Under the pieces are notes generated by a model. It worked only from the letters and a program-made list of their open reading frames with translations. It was not told the DNA's origin and searched no databases. Below are positions 45,891 to 56,188 of a stretch of DNA of 64,000 nucleotides, piece by piece. The stretch's first letter is position 1, and every line of letters starts with the position of its first letter. Both the position numbers and the translations under genes were made by a program. Source of the stretch: Bacteroides sp. 43_108 (lineage in GTDB: Bacteria; Bacteroidota; Bacteroidia; Bacteroidales; Bacteroidaceae); NCBI GenBank assembly GCA_001915545.1, contig MNQS01000120.1, forward strand, positions 19,152 to 83,151, in the 5' to 3' direction.

Positions 45891-47263
45891 TCAGAAAGAT
45901 TGCTTATTCTACCTCTCCATATATTTCCTCCGCTTTGGAACAGCCACAGTTCACTGTCCACCTTTACTATAGACAGCGGTATGTCTGCACCTCTGACAGC
46001 AGACGGCAATGCCACCTTTTCAAGTACCTTATGCCATGTGATTCCATTGTCATTCGAGCAATAGAAATAGTCATACGGAGCATATTTTCCAGAACCGTCA
46101 GCAGCTTTTCCACCAAAAGCATAAAGAGCGCTGTTGTATCTGAACATCTGCAGATTATCCAATTTAGGACAAGGATACTCATTTTCGTCTGTAACCTGTA
46201 TGTAGCTCCAAGGCTCATTATTATCTTCGTTTGCAGATGATATCTTAAACCATGCTACAGCCTTATCGTCAACATTGCTGGAATTGCCAAGAACAACAAC
46301 ATTCTGGAGCGAATGATTTGTCTTTGTGTCATAATAGGCATAAGACAGGCATCCATCAGGCAAATACTCCATGTCCGAATTGCCGTTCTCTGTCCAGTTT
46401 ACAAAATCTGTCGTTGCAACAATCGACGTTCCGTCATATCCGTAAAGATAATGGGAGTCAACAGCAAGAATCTTTTTCAGTTTCTTTTCAGACGCAAGAA
46501 CCCAGGTCTCTCCACGGAGTTCAGAATTAGACTCATATATGCCACCCTCAGAATCAAGTGCATACATGTTGCCATTGAACGATACGACAGAGCTGAAGTC
46601 TATAATTCCATCTGCACCCGTCATTTCAGCCGTTGCTCTCCATGAACGTCCTTCGGAAAGAAGAGATGATGATGTTACAGCTGGATGTCCGCCATTGTCG
46701 GAGAACACGTATATACGTCCGTCATGATACAATGAGCGATGCACTCCATCAAGCGAAAGGTCTGTTCCTACAACACGAGTCCAAACGAGAGAGTCAATCT
46801 CTGCACTGCTCTTGTTTATGGAAACAGAGTATCTCTTTGCATCTGCGCCATTATAGGCAACAACCAAAAAGTCTACAGGATTTGTAAAATCGATGCTGTC
46901 GTTTCCGTTATTGAAATAATTGTACATTTCATCACCTTGATACTTAAAATAAACGACACCATCGGATGTGATGGAAGGAACCACACGAGTCACATCGGTC
47001 CAATAAGGAAGAGAATCTACAGTGTAGATTTCATTTTTGAACTGATCTATATTGAAATATATATGATCCCCACTGATTGTCTTGGTGTAAGAACTGTCTG
47101 TACCGTCAGGCTTCTGTACGGTTATAGTGCTTACAATATCTGACACTGAAAAACTTTTTATGGAACACTCCGGGTCTGTGTAGACAGTTTCATCTCCCAA
47201 ACATGAGGTCAGAAACAAACTGCCGGCAAAAACAGCCGAGACGATCGGATATAATTTCTTCAT
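45887..47263 (-). CDS. lipoprotein, DUF6242-like, beta-propeller
   Basis: A 458-residue exported lipoprotein. The signal and lipobox are MKKLYPIVSAVFAGSLFLTSC (Cys at residue 21), then GDETVYTDPECSIKSF. An N-terminal Ig-like region (about 30-155) with the segment DFLVVAYNGADAKRYSVSINK precedes a kelch/BNR-like propeller (about 165-450). The family is widespread in Bacteroidales next to the DUF6089 gene, with which it overlaps by 4 bases. A -7 box lies upstream at 47293-47300 (minus strand). It likely sits on the periplasmic side of the outer membrane; no partner is known. Confidence 0.82.
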   Translation of the reverse strand: MKKLYPIVSAVFAGSLFLTSCLGDETVYTDPECSIKSFSVSDIVSTITVQKPDGTDSSYTKTISGDHIYFNIDQFKNEIYTVDSLPYWTDVTRVVPSITSDGVVYFKYQGDEMYNYFNNGNDSIDFTNPVDFLVVAYNGADAKRYSVSINKSSAEIDSLVWTRVVGTDLSLDGVHRSLYHDGRIYVFSDNGGHPAVTSSSLLSEGRSWRATAEMTGADGIIDFSSVVSFNGNMYALDSEGGIYESNSELRGETWVLASEKKLKKILAVDSHYLYGYDGTSIVATTDFVNWTENGNSDMEYLPDGCLSYAYYDTKTNHSLQNVVVLGNSSNVDDKAVAWFKISSANEDNNEPWSYIQVTDENEYPCPKLDNLQMFRYNSALYAFGGKAADGSGKYAPYDYFYCSNDNGITWHKVLEKVALPSAVRGADIPLSIVKVDSELWLFQSGGNIWRGRISNLSE

Positions 47264-47292
47264 TTATCTTGCGCAATTTTTGATAATCACGA

Positions 47293-47300
47293 CAAAAATA
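47293..47300 (-). promoter_or_regulatory. candidate -7 box for the DUF6242-uppS-bamA cluster
   Basis: Minus-strand TATTTTTG, 30 bases upstream of the ATG at 47263, fits the -7 consensus. The nearest -33-like TTG is 25 bases away, longer than ideal. Confidence 0.5.
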
Positions 47301-47414
47301 CGGATATTTTTATCCATATAATACTCAACAACATACTTTTAATGAATTTTATAGCATTTTATCGTGTTAAATATATGCGCCACAACAAAAGACAAGTATT
47401 TATTTTATAAATAG

Positions 47415-47469
47415 AAAAGGTAAAGCTTCCATTCTCAGCCTACAGCAAACAACGGAAACTTTACCTTTT
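47415..47469 (-). terminator. terminator after the BNR-protein gene
   Basis: An inverted repeat AAAAGGTAAAG/CTTTACCTTTT with extended arms (47415-47430 with 47454-47469) and a 23-base loop. It stands between the BNR-protein stop and the DUF6242 start, both on the minus strand. Confidence 0.8.
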
Positions 47470-47495
47470 ATCACTCTACGTACGGAGAAACAAAC

Positions 47496-48794
47496 TTATT
47501 TTGCGCCTCCACCTATGAATATTTTCCTATCAACACATCCGTCTGCAATATGGAAACGAGCAACATAAGTTCCAGTGCCAAGGCTCACCAATGACATACT
47601 GCCTGAGCTGCTGTCGGACTCTCCTCTAAATACAAGCCTGCCTGACATGTCAAATATCTCTACATCACCGACAGTTTCACTGCTTCTAAATACAATACGA
47701 CCCGTATTTTGATCGAAATAGGCCTCAAACTGAGCATCATCCATTCCAGCCTGTCCTATAGAAGCAACTTTTCCGAGGTCAAGTTCCTGTATGCCATAAT
47801 GAAGAGTATATACCAGCAGTTTATTGCCATACTTTGCAACATCTACAATACCAGCTTTCGATTCATCGTCGTAGTATTCAACAGAGGACAGCAATGACCA
47901 GGTTTCTCCCATATCGTCAGAACTATAGATACACAACGGTTCAACTCTACTAAACATGCCTCCTACAGCAAATACATGATCCGGATCGGCCTCATCGAAA
48001 AATACTCTGCCACAATACAAATCATCGGATTTCTGTGTCCATGTCTTACCACCATCTACAGACTTTCCGATATGCCATCCGCTATAGATTATCACATCTG
48101 GGTTACCGGGATGAAATGCCAAATCATGAACGTTTCCGTCTCCGCCGGCGACTACAGAAGTTTCAGCCGATGTCCAATCATCAGAGATTCTTGTTATGAA
48201 TCCACTTTGTGAAAATGCCTCGCCGTACATGAAGGAAACATCGTCGGCATAAGGATGAGTCTCAAAATGTCCCATACTCAAATCATTCAGTTTGTCAGTC
48301 AGTCGTGCCGTCCAGCTTGAACCAAAATCGTCTGAGCTGAAAACGCCGTACAAGGATACAGCAACAAGCGAATTAGGATTTTTAGGATTCTGCTCCAAGC
48401 AAATGATGCTCTCTCCAAATCCTTCCGGAAGCGAAGATGTCAGATTTGTGTATTCGTCATTCTCCACGTCGTACTTCAAAAGAAGGCTGTCTTTTTCTCC
48501 TTCTCTGTCTTTAACGGCAGCAACAATGCTGTTTCCCGAACGAACAGCATCAATAACTTTAGCACCTTTGAAATACTGAGCTACTGCCCCATCAGTATCA
48601 GAAATGCTTCTGCAATAAAGGCCAGAAACACTTGGTACATAAACAACGTCATCATACACTCTCAAACGAGGCATTGCGTACTCGTCATACTGTGTACGTT
48701 CAAACTCTTCTATAAAAAGCATCTGATTCATCTGTGCCATGCTTGAACCGCAACACATCATGGCCAAAGCTGTAAATACGTAGTGTTTTATCAT
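47496..48794 (-). CDS. secreted BNR-propeller protein with type IX-like C-terminal tail
   Basis: A 432-residue exported protein. I chose ATG 48794 over an in-frame TTG two codons upstream. The signal peptide is MIKHYVFTALAMMCCGSSMAQ. Repeated SSDDFGSSWTAR, KSVDGGKTWTQK and SSDDMGETWSLL blocks are BNR/Asp-box motifs of a sortilin-like or sialidase-like propeller (about 40-340). The end VEIFDMSGRLVFRGES...GTYVARF is a type IX secretion-like tail. It has no catalytic sialidase residues that I can see, so it is more likely a binding than an enzyme protein. Confidence 0.78.
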   Translation of the reverse strand: MIKHYVFTALAMMCCGSSMAQMNQMLFIEEFERTQYDEYAMPRLRVYDDVVYVPSVSGLYCRSISDTDGAVAQYFKGAKVIDAVRSGNSIVAAVKDREGEKDSLLLKYDVENDEYTNLTSSLPEGFGESIICLEQNPKNPNSLVAVSLYGVFSSDDFGSSWTARLTDKLNDLSMGHFETHPYADDVSFMYGEAFSQSGFITRISDDWTSAETSVVAGGDGNVHDLAFHPGNPDVIIYSGWHIGKSVDGGKTWTQKSDDLYCGRVFFDEADPDHVFAVGGMFSRVEPLCIYSSDDMGETWSLLSSVEYYDDESKAGIVDVAKYGNKLLVYTLHYGIQELDLGKVASIGQAGMDDAQFEAYFDQNTGRIVFRSSETVGDVEIFDMSGRLVFRGESDSSSGSMSLVSLGTGTYVARFHIADGCVDRKIFIGGGAK

Positions 48795-49124
48795 ACTCAA
48801 ACTATTTTAATGGTTAACCGACAATATTCAACTGCAAAACTGATTTTTCATACAACTCATCTACACCCTTATCAGAAATATAATTCGATGTAAAGTTCTA
48901 TATACCACAAACATATAGATTTATTCCGACATTCGCAAAAAAACAGCAAGAAATCAATCAGTAAAAAACATTCATCAATATAAGCGCCTAGCGCACATAT
49001 TACGAGCGCTCAAAAATATATACGCGAGGGCTCGCAACTACACTTATGAGGGCTCAGAACATCCAAGAATATACAGTGAAAGAAAATACCCGCCTTTTCA
49101 TGTATACATTTATGGTCCTATTTC
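48795..49124. other. non-coding gap with small palindromes
   Basis: No gene is seen in this 330-base gap. Around 48984-49050 there are short GC palindromes in AT-rich sequence (GAGCGCTC, GCGAGGGCTCGC). The second is similar, in reverse complement, to the sequence before the terminator at 21010-21053 (AGTTGCGAGC and AGCCCTCGCG). Confidence 0.45.
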
Positions 49125-50129
49125 CTACGTCCGTTTCTTGACTATAAACCTCTTTTCTATGAAATACCATGAAAAGAATGATAATGCAACTGTTATGAGT
49201 ACTGAAAGAACTAAAGAAATATTCGGCATACGGTCATACATTCCGCTGTACACGATACACTGTATTACAGGGAAATGGAACAGATATATGCCGTATGATA
49301 CATTTGGAATACGTCCTATGAAATTCAACTTTGGAGTATGAAAAGCTATGCCTACAAGAATAACGGCGAAACAGAAAGGAGAAATATGATCAAGCACGTC
49401 TATCCAAGAGCGCATTGCGTACAACAGAAGCGCAGAAACAAATATCGGCTTGATGTGACGCTCAAACCAATCGAAATAAAGGAGAAGCGCCGTACCTGAA
49501 TAGAAATAAATCAGCTGTCCGCCAAACTGATATGATATTATGCGATAGATTTCTTTTCCGCTGTTCTCATAAAGCCAAAGAAACCCTTCCTTATACATGA
49601 TGGAAAAAATAAAAACTGCTATCAGCGTTTTCTTTTTACCAAACTTCTGCGACAAATGATATACCAAAGGTACTGTAGCGTAGAGAAGCAGTTCCACCTT
49701 GAGTGTCCAAAGCGAACCGTTGACCGAATGTATGGGCTGATCGACAAATACTCCTGGAAGTTCAGGACCAAGAAAATTAAGAAAACATAGATTTGCTGCA
49801 AGGTATCTGTACAGCTTGCTTGAACTGAAATATTCAGAAACCGGCAAATTGCTTATGACACAACCTAGAACCGCACAAAGCATTACTATGAATACATACG
49901 GAGGCAATATGCGGGCAAGCCGTTTGCGGCAGAAAAGTAAAGTATCGGCATTTCTCATATAACTCTGGTATACTACAAAACCGCTCAATATGAAAAAGCC
50001 TGACACAGCCTCGCCGCTGGTGTTGAACCATCGGAAATTGTCAGCCCCGGTCAATATTGAGAAATGGGCAAATACCACTATGAACGCCAAATAGTATCTT
50101 ATTGCATCAAAACTATTGGAATGTGCCAT
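49125..50129 (-). CDS. acyltransferase family 3 membrane protein
   Basis: Membrane O-acyltransferase (334 residues) related to OafA, likely acylating a surface glycan. I chose ATG 50129 over TTG 50132. It starts MAHSNSFDAIRYYLAFIVVFAHFSILTG, with the conserved Arg and His of the first membrane segment, and has about ten hydrophobic helices, including GFFILSGFVVYQSY and VNGSLWTLKVELLLY. It is a single minus-strand gene, not part of the nearby protease unit. Its substrate is unknown. Confidence 0.87.
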   Translation of the reverse strand: MAHSNSFDAIRYYLAFIVVFAHFSILTGADNFRWFNTSGEAVSGFFILSGFVVYQSYMRNADTLLFCRKRLARILPPYVFIVMLCAVLGCVISNLPVSEYFSSSKLYRYLAANLCFLNFLGPELPGVFVDQPIHSVNGSLWTLKVELLLYATVPLVYHLSQKFGKKKTLIAVFIFSIMYKEGFLWLYENSGKEIYRIISYQFGGQLIYFYSGTALLLYFDWFERHIKPIFVSALLLYAMRSWIDVLDHISPFCFAVILVGIAFHTPKLNFIGRIPNVSYGIYLFHFPVIQCIVYSGMYDRMPNISLVLSVLITVALSFFSWYFIEKRFIVKKRT

Positions 50130-50330
50130 CAACTGCTAATGATTTTTCTTTAAGTTGCAAAGCTATAAAAGCAAAACGAAAAAACATCTATTTCTGACAT
50201 GCAAATCTGGATGACGCAAACAAAATACAGCACATTCAGTTTCATTTCCGACGTGTAGAAATCATATTTGACAAATGACATAAGTACCAAATATTCACGG
50301 CGTTTGCATCGCACAACCGGAAAAAATAAA

Positions 50331-50338
50331 TAAATTTG
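50331..50338 (+). promoter_or_regulatory. candidate -7 box for the C10 protease gene
   Basis: TAAATTTG, a good -7 match 105 bases before the protease ATG. A TTTG at 50303-50306 lies 24 bases upstream, slightly far for the consensus. The rest of the 314-base divergent gap holds no gene. Confidence 0.5.
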
Positions 50339-50443
50339 CAGTTATAAGCTGTTTGACGAACCGTCATACATGCGTGACAACAGATCTTTGCTGCCACAAC
50401 CAATCAACATTGACCAACCAACAAACCTAACAAATTATACCTA

Positions 50444-53400
50444 ATGAAGAAAGAACTTTTACTAACTGCAATCGCTTTTGCCGCCGTAAGCTCTGTATCA
50501 GCTGATCCAATTGACCTGGCAAAAGCAAAAAACATTGCATCAAAGCTGGCAGCAGACAGCGAAGTAGAGCTGGTCACCAGTGCTTCACGCTCAGAAGCAA
50601 AATTGAGAACGCTTTCAAAGGAATACCTCAACACTGCACCGTACTACATTTTCAGCAGGGGTGAAAACAAGGGATTCATTATCGTCAGCGGAGATGACTG
50701 TCTGCCTGAAATCCTCGGATATACCGAAAGCGGAGATTTCGTTGAAGAAAATATGCCGGAACAACTTTTGGGGTGGCTGAAATACTATGCCGGAATCATA
50801 GAAGAAGCTCAGGTAAATAAAGCCAAGCCAAGATCAACAAGGATCAGCGCATACGATGCAAAAGCATCTTCACGAACAGATGTTCCTGTTTTGATGACAA
50901 CACACTGGCATCAGTCTGCTCCGTACAACGATCTCTGCCCATTCCTGCCAGGAACAGAAAACCGTGCCGTTACAGGATGTGTTGCTACTGCCGGAGCTCA
51001 GATCATATACTATTACAGGAAAGACAATCCTGACACACTTATGGCTACAACTCCAACATACGATTACGGAGCACCGGTTACAACAGTCTTCCCTGAAGGT
51101 ACGCCTATGAAATGGGGCATCATGCAACCGTCATACGGAAGCTCAACGCCTACAGAAATGAACGAAGCTGTGGCTACGCTCATGGCAAGTGTAGGTGCTG
51201 CTACAGGACTTACATACGGTTCATCAACATCTGGCCAAATCAGCGATCTGGTAAACACATTCTCAAAATACTTCAACCTGACAGGTATATGCCAATACAA
51301 GTCCGGAATTTCACAGTCTACATGGGAAAACATGATATACAAGGAACTGGAAGCCGGAAGACCTATGGTATACACGGGATACAACGAGACTAGCGGCGGT
51401 CATGCTGTAGTTGTCGACGGATACCAGGCCTCAACAAATCTGTTCCACTTCAATTTCGGATGGGGAGGACAAGGTGACGGCTACTATACAGTAGACGACG
51501 AAACCGGTATGAACGGATTTACAGAATGGCAGGGAATGGTATACAACATTGCACCGAAGAAGCAGAACCTGAAGGGTAAGATAGAAAACAACGGTACAAT
51601 GTATGCATACAGAACCAATACTGTAAATGTAAGCGTTGCAAACGACGGTACTCTTCCATACAGCGGAGTATACATTTTTGCAAATTCAAACGGTTCGAAG
51701 CCGCTCAACATTTCACAGGCGAAGGATGAAGATACAGAATCGGTATTGAGCAACGACGGCACATACAAGGATTTTGCATTCGAAATCACACCGTCGGACG
51801 AAGGACCGTTGTACAATTATCTGACAGATAAGAACTGCAACATCCTAGGAACAGACACAGTCAATGCTATCGCTCCAGAAAACGAACTTGAATTCAAGTC
51901 TATAGAAATTGCAGGAAGCAACGAAACCGAAGAGCTAGAAGGCAAAGAGTACACGGTTGTATACAACAATAAAGCAACATGCCAGCTTACACTTGCAAAC
52001 AACAGTGATGCCAATTATGAAGGACGTCCAAGAATAAAAATTTATGCAAGCGAAGACGGAGGCAAAACTTTTGCGTATGTCAACTACAAAAGTTCGTCTA
52101 TAAACATCGGTGCTGGTCAGGAAGGAAAGATGGACATCAACATCTCAAACACTTCTACATGCCCTATCAAAGCCGGAGTTCCATACTATGCAACTGTAGA
52201 AAAAACAATCAAGACTCTCAACGAGACAACAGAAATAAGCTTCAACACAGAAGACACCATTGCACGCTTTATCCTGAAAGATGCAGACATGGAAGCTGTT
52301 TCATACGAAAACGGTTGTCTGAAATTGAAAGGACATTGGGATCAGAATATGTTCACTTCTCTGGCAAACAGATTCTCATATACTGATGCCACTACATACG
52401 ACCTGACAGAAGTGACCGGAATAAACAGCAGAATTGAAACCGAGAAGAAAAATGCACTTGTATATGTCAATGCCGAAACGGACATTGAAGGCGAAAACAT
52501 CGTAAAAATAAACAGCGACGGTTCTGCCACATGCAGCCACCTTGTTCTTTATCCAGGATACGACTTTACTCCAAAAGCTTCATTCAAAGCAGAAAAGGCA
52601 GAGTTCGTGATGGAACAGCAAGAAAATATGTGGAACCTTATTGCATTGCCTTTCAACGCAAAAGTACCAGACGGAATTATTGCTAAAAAGATAAATTCTC
52701 ACTCTGCCGCATTGGGCATCATGAACAAGACTGAAGACATAACCGAGATAACAGCAGGAACATCTGCATTGATCATGTCAAGCTACAGTGGCAACATGGT
52801 TCTGACAGGAGAAAATGTAACAGTCGACACTGAGGCCGCAAACACAGGTGACAATGCATTCATTGGTACTTTCGTAAACACCACAACTCCAGAGGGAGCG
52901 TTCACTATAAACTTTGACGAGACACAGTATTTCGAACCGGTTGACGAGGGAACAGAAGTTATGGCCATGCATGGATATTTCCTTGATCCAAGTACAAGAA
53001 ACAAATTCAAGGCCAATTCTTCAAACATTCTTGACCCGGCATATCTGCAGCTCGGACAGGCTATAGCTGAATGCTACGGAATCTTTAACGAATACGGTGC
53101 AATCACGAAGGAGCAGGCTAATGCAGATCTTACAGATTCTATAGCCAAAGCAGAGAAAATCTTTACAGAAAGAAGCATCGAGAAATCTTCTCAGGTAAAG
53201 GATTACGCTGAAGCTCTTATCAACTATGCCAACAATTACAGATTCAGTCTCAAGCCGGAAACACTGGTAGAAATAGATTGCACATATTTAATTGAGAATC
53301 CGTCTTTCGAGAGCAAGAACAAAACCGGTTGGGAAACAGAAAGCCAGGCTTACATAAAAGCAAATTCGATTCTCAGCACAATGGGCGTAGGAGTTGACGG

Positions 53401-53947
53401 AAGCTACCTGCTATACAATATCGAATACAGCGACTCTACAGCTACAGCAATAAGCCAGACTATAGAGAATCTGCCTAAGGGATACTACAGACTGACAGCT
53501 ATGCTCGGTACTGATACTGGATATGACGTGACACTGTTTGCAGGAGACAAGGAAACAAAAGTTCCAGGACACAAGTTCGGGGCTTTCTACTTGTCGGAAG
53601 GAGTTGTAGACAATGTACATGTAGGAGACGACGGCAAGCTTGAAATAGGAGTACGTGCCAACAACAGATGGTACAAAGCCGATGATTTCAGACTGACCTA
53701 CATCGCCAACACTACTGAAGATCCTACAGGCATCGACGAAGTAATAGACAGAACTGACGAGTCCGCATTCAGCATCCGTGGAGGTAAGGGACAGATCAAC
53801 ATAAGCACAGATGCGCCGGCAGAATTCAGTCTCTATACAGTTTCAGGAATGCTTGTTGCAAAAGTTCATGTTGACGGAACATATACATTCCAGGGACTCA
53901 ATAAAGGCATATATATTGTAAACGGCAAGAAAGTTGCAGTATATTGA
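50444..53947 (+). CDS. secreted C10-family (streptopain-like) cysteine protease
   Basis: An 1167-residue exported protein. A signal peptide (about residues 1-20) and a Spi-like propeptide region (about 20-130, DPIDLAKAKNIASKLAADS) precede the catalytic domain, with the nucleophile Cys179 in TGCVATAGAQIIYYY and the His320 in SGGHAVVVDGYQ. Large beta-rich regions follow (about 380-1060). The C-terminus (EFSLYTVSGMLVAKV...GIYIVNGKKVAVY) looks like a type IX secretion tail. Relatives include SpeB of streptococci and Bacteroidales interpains. Its targets are unknown. Confidence 0.9.
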   Translation: MKKELLLTAIAFAAVSSVSADPIDLAKAKNIASKLAADSEVELVTSASRSEAKLRTLSKEYLNTAPYYIFSRGENKGFIIVSGDDCLPEILGYTESGDFVEENMPEQLLGWLKYYAGIIEEAQVNKAKPRSTRISAYDAKASSRTDVPVLMTTHWHQSAPYNDLCPFLPGTENRAVTGCVATAGAQIIYYYRKDNPDTLMATTPTYDYGAPVTTVFPEGTPMKWGIMQPSYGSSTPTEMNEAVATLMASVGAATGLTYGSSTSGQISDLVNTFSKYFNLTGICQYKSGISQSTWENMIYKELEAGRPMVYTGYNETSGGHAVVVDGYQASTNLFHFNFGWGGQGDGYYTVDDETGMNGFTEWQGMVYNIAPKKQNLKGKIENNGTMYAYRTNTVNVSVANDGTLPYSGVYIFANSNGSKPLNISQAKDEDTESVLSNDGTYKDFAFEITPSDEGPLYNYLTDKNCNILGTDTVNAIAPENELEFKSIEIAGSNETEELEGKEYTVVYNNKATCQLTLANNSDANYEGRPRIKIYASEDGGKTFAYVNYKSSSINIGAGQEGKMDINISNTSTCPIKAGVPYYATVEKTIKTLNETTEISFNTEDTIARFILKDADMEAVSYENGCLKLKGHWDQNMFTSLANRFSYTDATTYDLTEVTGINSRIETEKKNALVYVNAETDIEGENIVKINSDGSATCSHLVLYPGYDFTPKASFKAEKAEFVMEQQENMWNLIALPFNAKVPDGIIAKKINSHSAALGIMNKTEDITEITAGTSALIMSSYSGNMVLTGENVTVDTEAANTGDNAFIGTFVNTTTPEGAFTINFDETQYFEPVDEGTEVMAMHGYFLDPSTRNKFKANSSNILDPAYLQLGQAIAECYGIFNEYGAITKEQANADLTDSIAKAEKIFTERSIEKSSQVKDYAEALINYANNYRFSLKPETLVEIDCTYLIENPSFESKNKTGWETESQAYIKANSILSTMGVGVDGSYLLYNIEYSDSTATAISQTIENLPKGYYRLTAMLGTDTGYDVTLFAGDKETKVPGHKFGAFYLSEGVVDNVHVGDDGKLEIGVRANNRWYKADDFRLTYIANTTEDPTGIDEVIDRTDESAFSIRGGKGQINISTDAPAEFSLYTVSGMLVAKVHVDGTYTFQGLNKGIYIVNGKKVAVY

Positions 53948-53984
53948 TTGTAGACTGATAGTATTAAATACAAATAGAAACAAC

Positions 53985-54018
53985 AATCCCTTTCCGGTTT
54001 TGAGGCTGGAAAGGGATT
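53985..54018. terminator. bidirectional terminator between C10 protease and ribD
   Basis: Stem AATCCCTTTCC/GGAAAGGGATT (53985-53995 with 54008-54018) with a 12-base loop, flanked by AACA and by TATTGTTT, between convergent genes. Confidence 0.85.
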
Positions 54019-54051
54019 ATTGTTTATCAACAGAGAGACTCTTGCAAATCT

Positions 54052-55095
54052 TTACTGCTGAATATTACGATATTCTATTATTTCATGGCCGTCAGCAACC
54101 AACACTGTCCTGGCAGGAACATGAGAGATTGATGGGGCCTCGGTTCCGTTGCCGATTACAACTGTGCCTTTCTCAACATAAGCTTCATCCCACAATCCTG
54201 CATCAATAAAGCTCTGAAGAAGCTCTCTACCACCTTCAACAAGCAATGTTTGTATTCCCAAAGCATAAAGAGAATCCATGATCTGAGGAAGTACATCGAC
54301 AGAGAAATCTATATGGACAAGTTCTACATTCTCCGACTCTACAGCCGATTCTGCTGAAGTGAAAACCAGAGTACGCACTGAGCCGTCAAACAGACTAAGG
54401 CTCCGCGGTAGATCATTGACTCTATCAAGCACAAGCCTTACAGGATTCGGACCGACCCATTCTCTCACGTTCAGAGAAGGATTGTCGGCCAATGCAGTTC
54501 GTTTTCCAACGAGTATTGCCTGATGTTCTGTTCGTCTTTTATGACACAGCATCTGAGTATACCAGTCAGAAATGACAGTACGTCCGTGACATGGTTCTGC
54601 TGATATGAAACCGTCTGCGCTCTGTGCCCATTTCAATGTGACGAAAGGGCGTTTTTTGCTATGGAAAGTGAAAAAGCGCTTATTCAGAAGTCTGCACTCG
54701 TTTTCACATACCCCGACAGTCACATCTATACCTGACTGACGAAGCTTTTCTATACCTCTACCGCTCACCTTTGCAAACGGGTCTATGGTCCCCACAACGA
54801 CACGCGGGATATGCTTAGACACAATCAAATCGGCACAAGGAGGCGTCTTGCCGTAATGCGAACAGGGTTCAAGACTGACATAAATAGTAGAACGCTCAAG
54901 CAGAGACTGATCCTTAACAGACGCAATGGCATTCACTTCTGCGTGTCCTTCACCGCATCTGACATGATAGCCCTCTCCTATAATTTTTCCATCACAGACA
55001 ATTACTGCTCCAACCATCGGATTCGGTTGGGCATTTTTCTGTCCATTTCGCGCAAGCTGAATGCAGCGCTTCATATAAAATTCATCACGATTCAT
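54052..55095 (-). CDS. ribD: bifunctional riboflavin biosynthesis protein RibD
   Basis: A 347-residue cytosolic enzyme of the riboflavin pathway. The N-terminal deaminase domain has the zinc motifs HAEVNAIAS (about residues 51-59) and PCSHYGKTPPCADLI (about 77-91). The C-terminal reductase domain begins near residue 147 (PFVTLKWAQSADGF) and ends with LLVEGGRELLQSF near residue 290-300. The two activities convert the pyrimidine deaminase substrate to the reduced ribitylamino product. It is transcribed alone on the minus strand. Confidence 0.95.
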   Translation of the reverse strand: MNRDEFYMKRCIQLARNGQKNAQPNPMVGAVIVCDGKIIGEGYHVRCGEGHAEVNAIASVKDQSLLERSTIYVSLEPCSHYGKTPPCADLIVSKHIPRVVVGTIDPFAKVSGRGIEKLRQSGIDVTVGVCENECRLLNKRFFTFHSKKRPFVTLKWAQSADGFISAEPCHGRTVISDWYTQMLCHKRRTEHQAILVGKRTALADNPSLNVREWVGPNPVRLVLDRVNDLPRSLSLFDGSVRTLVFTSAESAVESENVELVHIDFSVDVLPQIMDSLYALGIQTLLVEGGRELLQSFIDAGLWDEAYVEKGTVVIGNGTEAPSISHVPARTVLVADGHEIIEYRNIQQ

Positions 55096-55150
55096 ATATA
55101 TACTTGTGATTCAGTTCTATTATTATTTCAAGGCATAAATACAAAAAAAT

Positions 55151-55192
55151 GCCATATTGCATTACAAATATAGGTATGTAAAGCAATACGGC
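55151..55192 (-). terminator. terminator after the barrel-protein gene
   Basis: An imperfect 10-bp stem (55151-55160 with 55183-55192, one mismatch) with a 22-base loop. On the minus strand it is followed by ATTTTTTTGT. Confidence 0.75.
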
Positions 55193-55250
55193 AATACTGT
55201 TGTCTGAGGTTTATTGCACAAGAACATGCCAACTTTGTCAGACAATGTCA

Positions 55251-56090
55251 TTAAAACACATATCCGACACCAACTCGAAATTGCTGGAAGGGATAGTCAT
55301 TTATACCATACTGATAGGCCACCAATGGACGAAAATGCTTATACTTATACGTGAAAACAGCCTTTACAACCATAGGTTTGTCACCATTGTTAATCCAACC
55401 GGAATAACCTTGCCAGGCCAATGAAGCAGAAAAACGTGTATCATCATACTTTGCCTTCAGGCCATACATGAAAGCATCGTTCTGAGTGCTCTTCTCCACT
55501 TGCCAGCAAAGGAAACCCAGATTTGCTATAAAACGTATACTCGAAGCATAGGTTTCACCTAGAGACCAAGATTTTGCAACAGAAGTATCAAAAAAATAGC
55601 CAGGAGAATCGAAATACCGTCCATATTGTTCACTGTCACCTGAGGCTGTTATCAATCCAGCACGAAGAGTCATATCCGGTATAAATTTTTTCTGCTTCAA
55701 AATGTGTATATCCGTTGTTATATACAAATTACCGAACTCACAACCGGACATTTTTCGTTCTGTCGGATGCTGATGGTCTAAAGACCTATTTGTATTACGG
55801 TAAAATTCTGTAACCGGCATCCATAAAGAAAGGTTAAGCCTAGGAGAAAAAACTGGAATATTAGCCTTTACAAATATATCATGCGTGCTGTCGCCATAAC
55901 GTCCCGCATAATAATCGTACGCCAATTCAACATAGACATCTTTTGACACGGCACCGTCAAGCATGTCCGGAACAGGCATGGCATTCGGACCGAAAAACGA
56001 AGATGACATCTTGTTGTCGTCTTCCTGAGCATACGTGCTTCCCCCCAAAAACACAAAGCACGCAGAAGCTAAAACAATTCTACAATACAT
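55251..56090 (-). CDS. outer-membrane beta-barrel protein of unknown function
   Basis: A 279-residue exported protein. I chose ATG 56090 over an in-frame TTG 56096. The signal peptide is MYCRIVLASACFVFLGGSTYAQ. The rest is rich in beta strands with alternating aromatic residues (VYVELAYDYYAGRYGDST, RFSASLAWQGYSGWI) and ends RVGVGYVF with a terminal Phe, as in outer-membrane barrels. It has a terminator downstream and no clear partner. The exact family was not recognised. Confidence 0.7.
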   Translation of the reverse strand: MYCRIVLASACFVFLGGSTYAQEDDNKMSSSFFGPNAMPVPDMLDGAVSKDVYVELAYDYYAGRYGDSTHDIFVKANIPVFSPRLNLSLWMPVTEFYRNTNRSLDHQHPTERKMSGCEFGNLYITTDIHILKQKKFIPDMTLRAGLITASGDSEQYGRYFDSPGYFFDTSVAKSWSLGETYASSIRFIANLGFLCWQVEKSTQNDAFMYGLKAKYDDTRFSASLAWQGYSGWINNGDKPMVVKAVFTYKYKHFRPLVAYQYGINDYPFQQFRVGVGYVF

Positions 56091-56188
56091 AAGCAACTCT
56101 ATCTTTTGTTTAAATTACTAAAAACACCCTTATATATAGAAAATACAAAATTACAAAAAACTTTTCAGAGTTGTTTTTCACCGATATA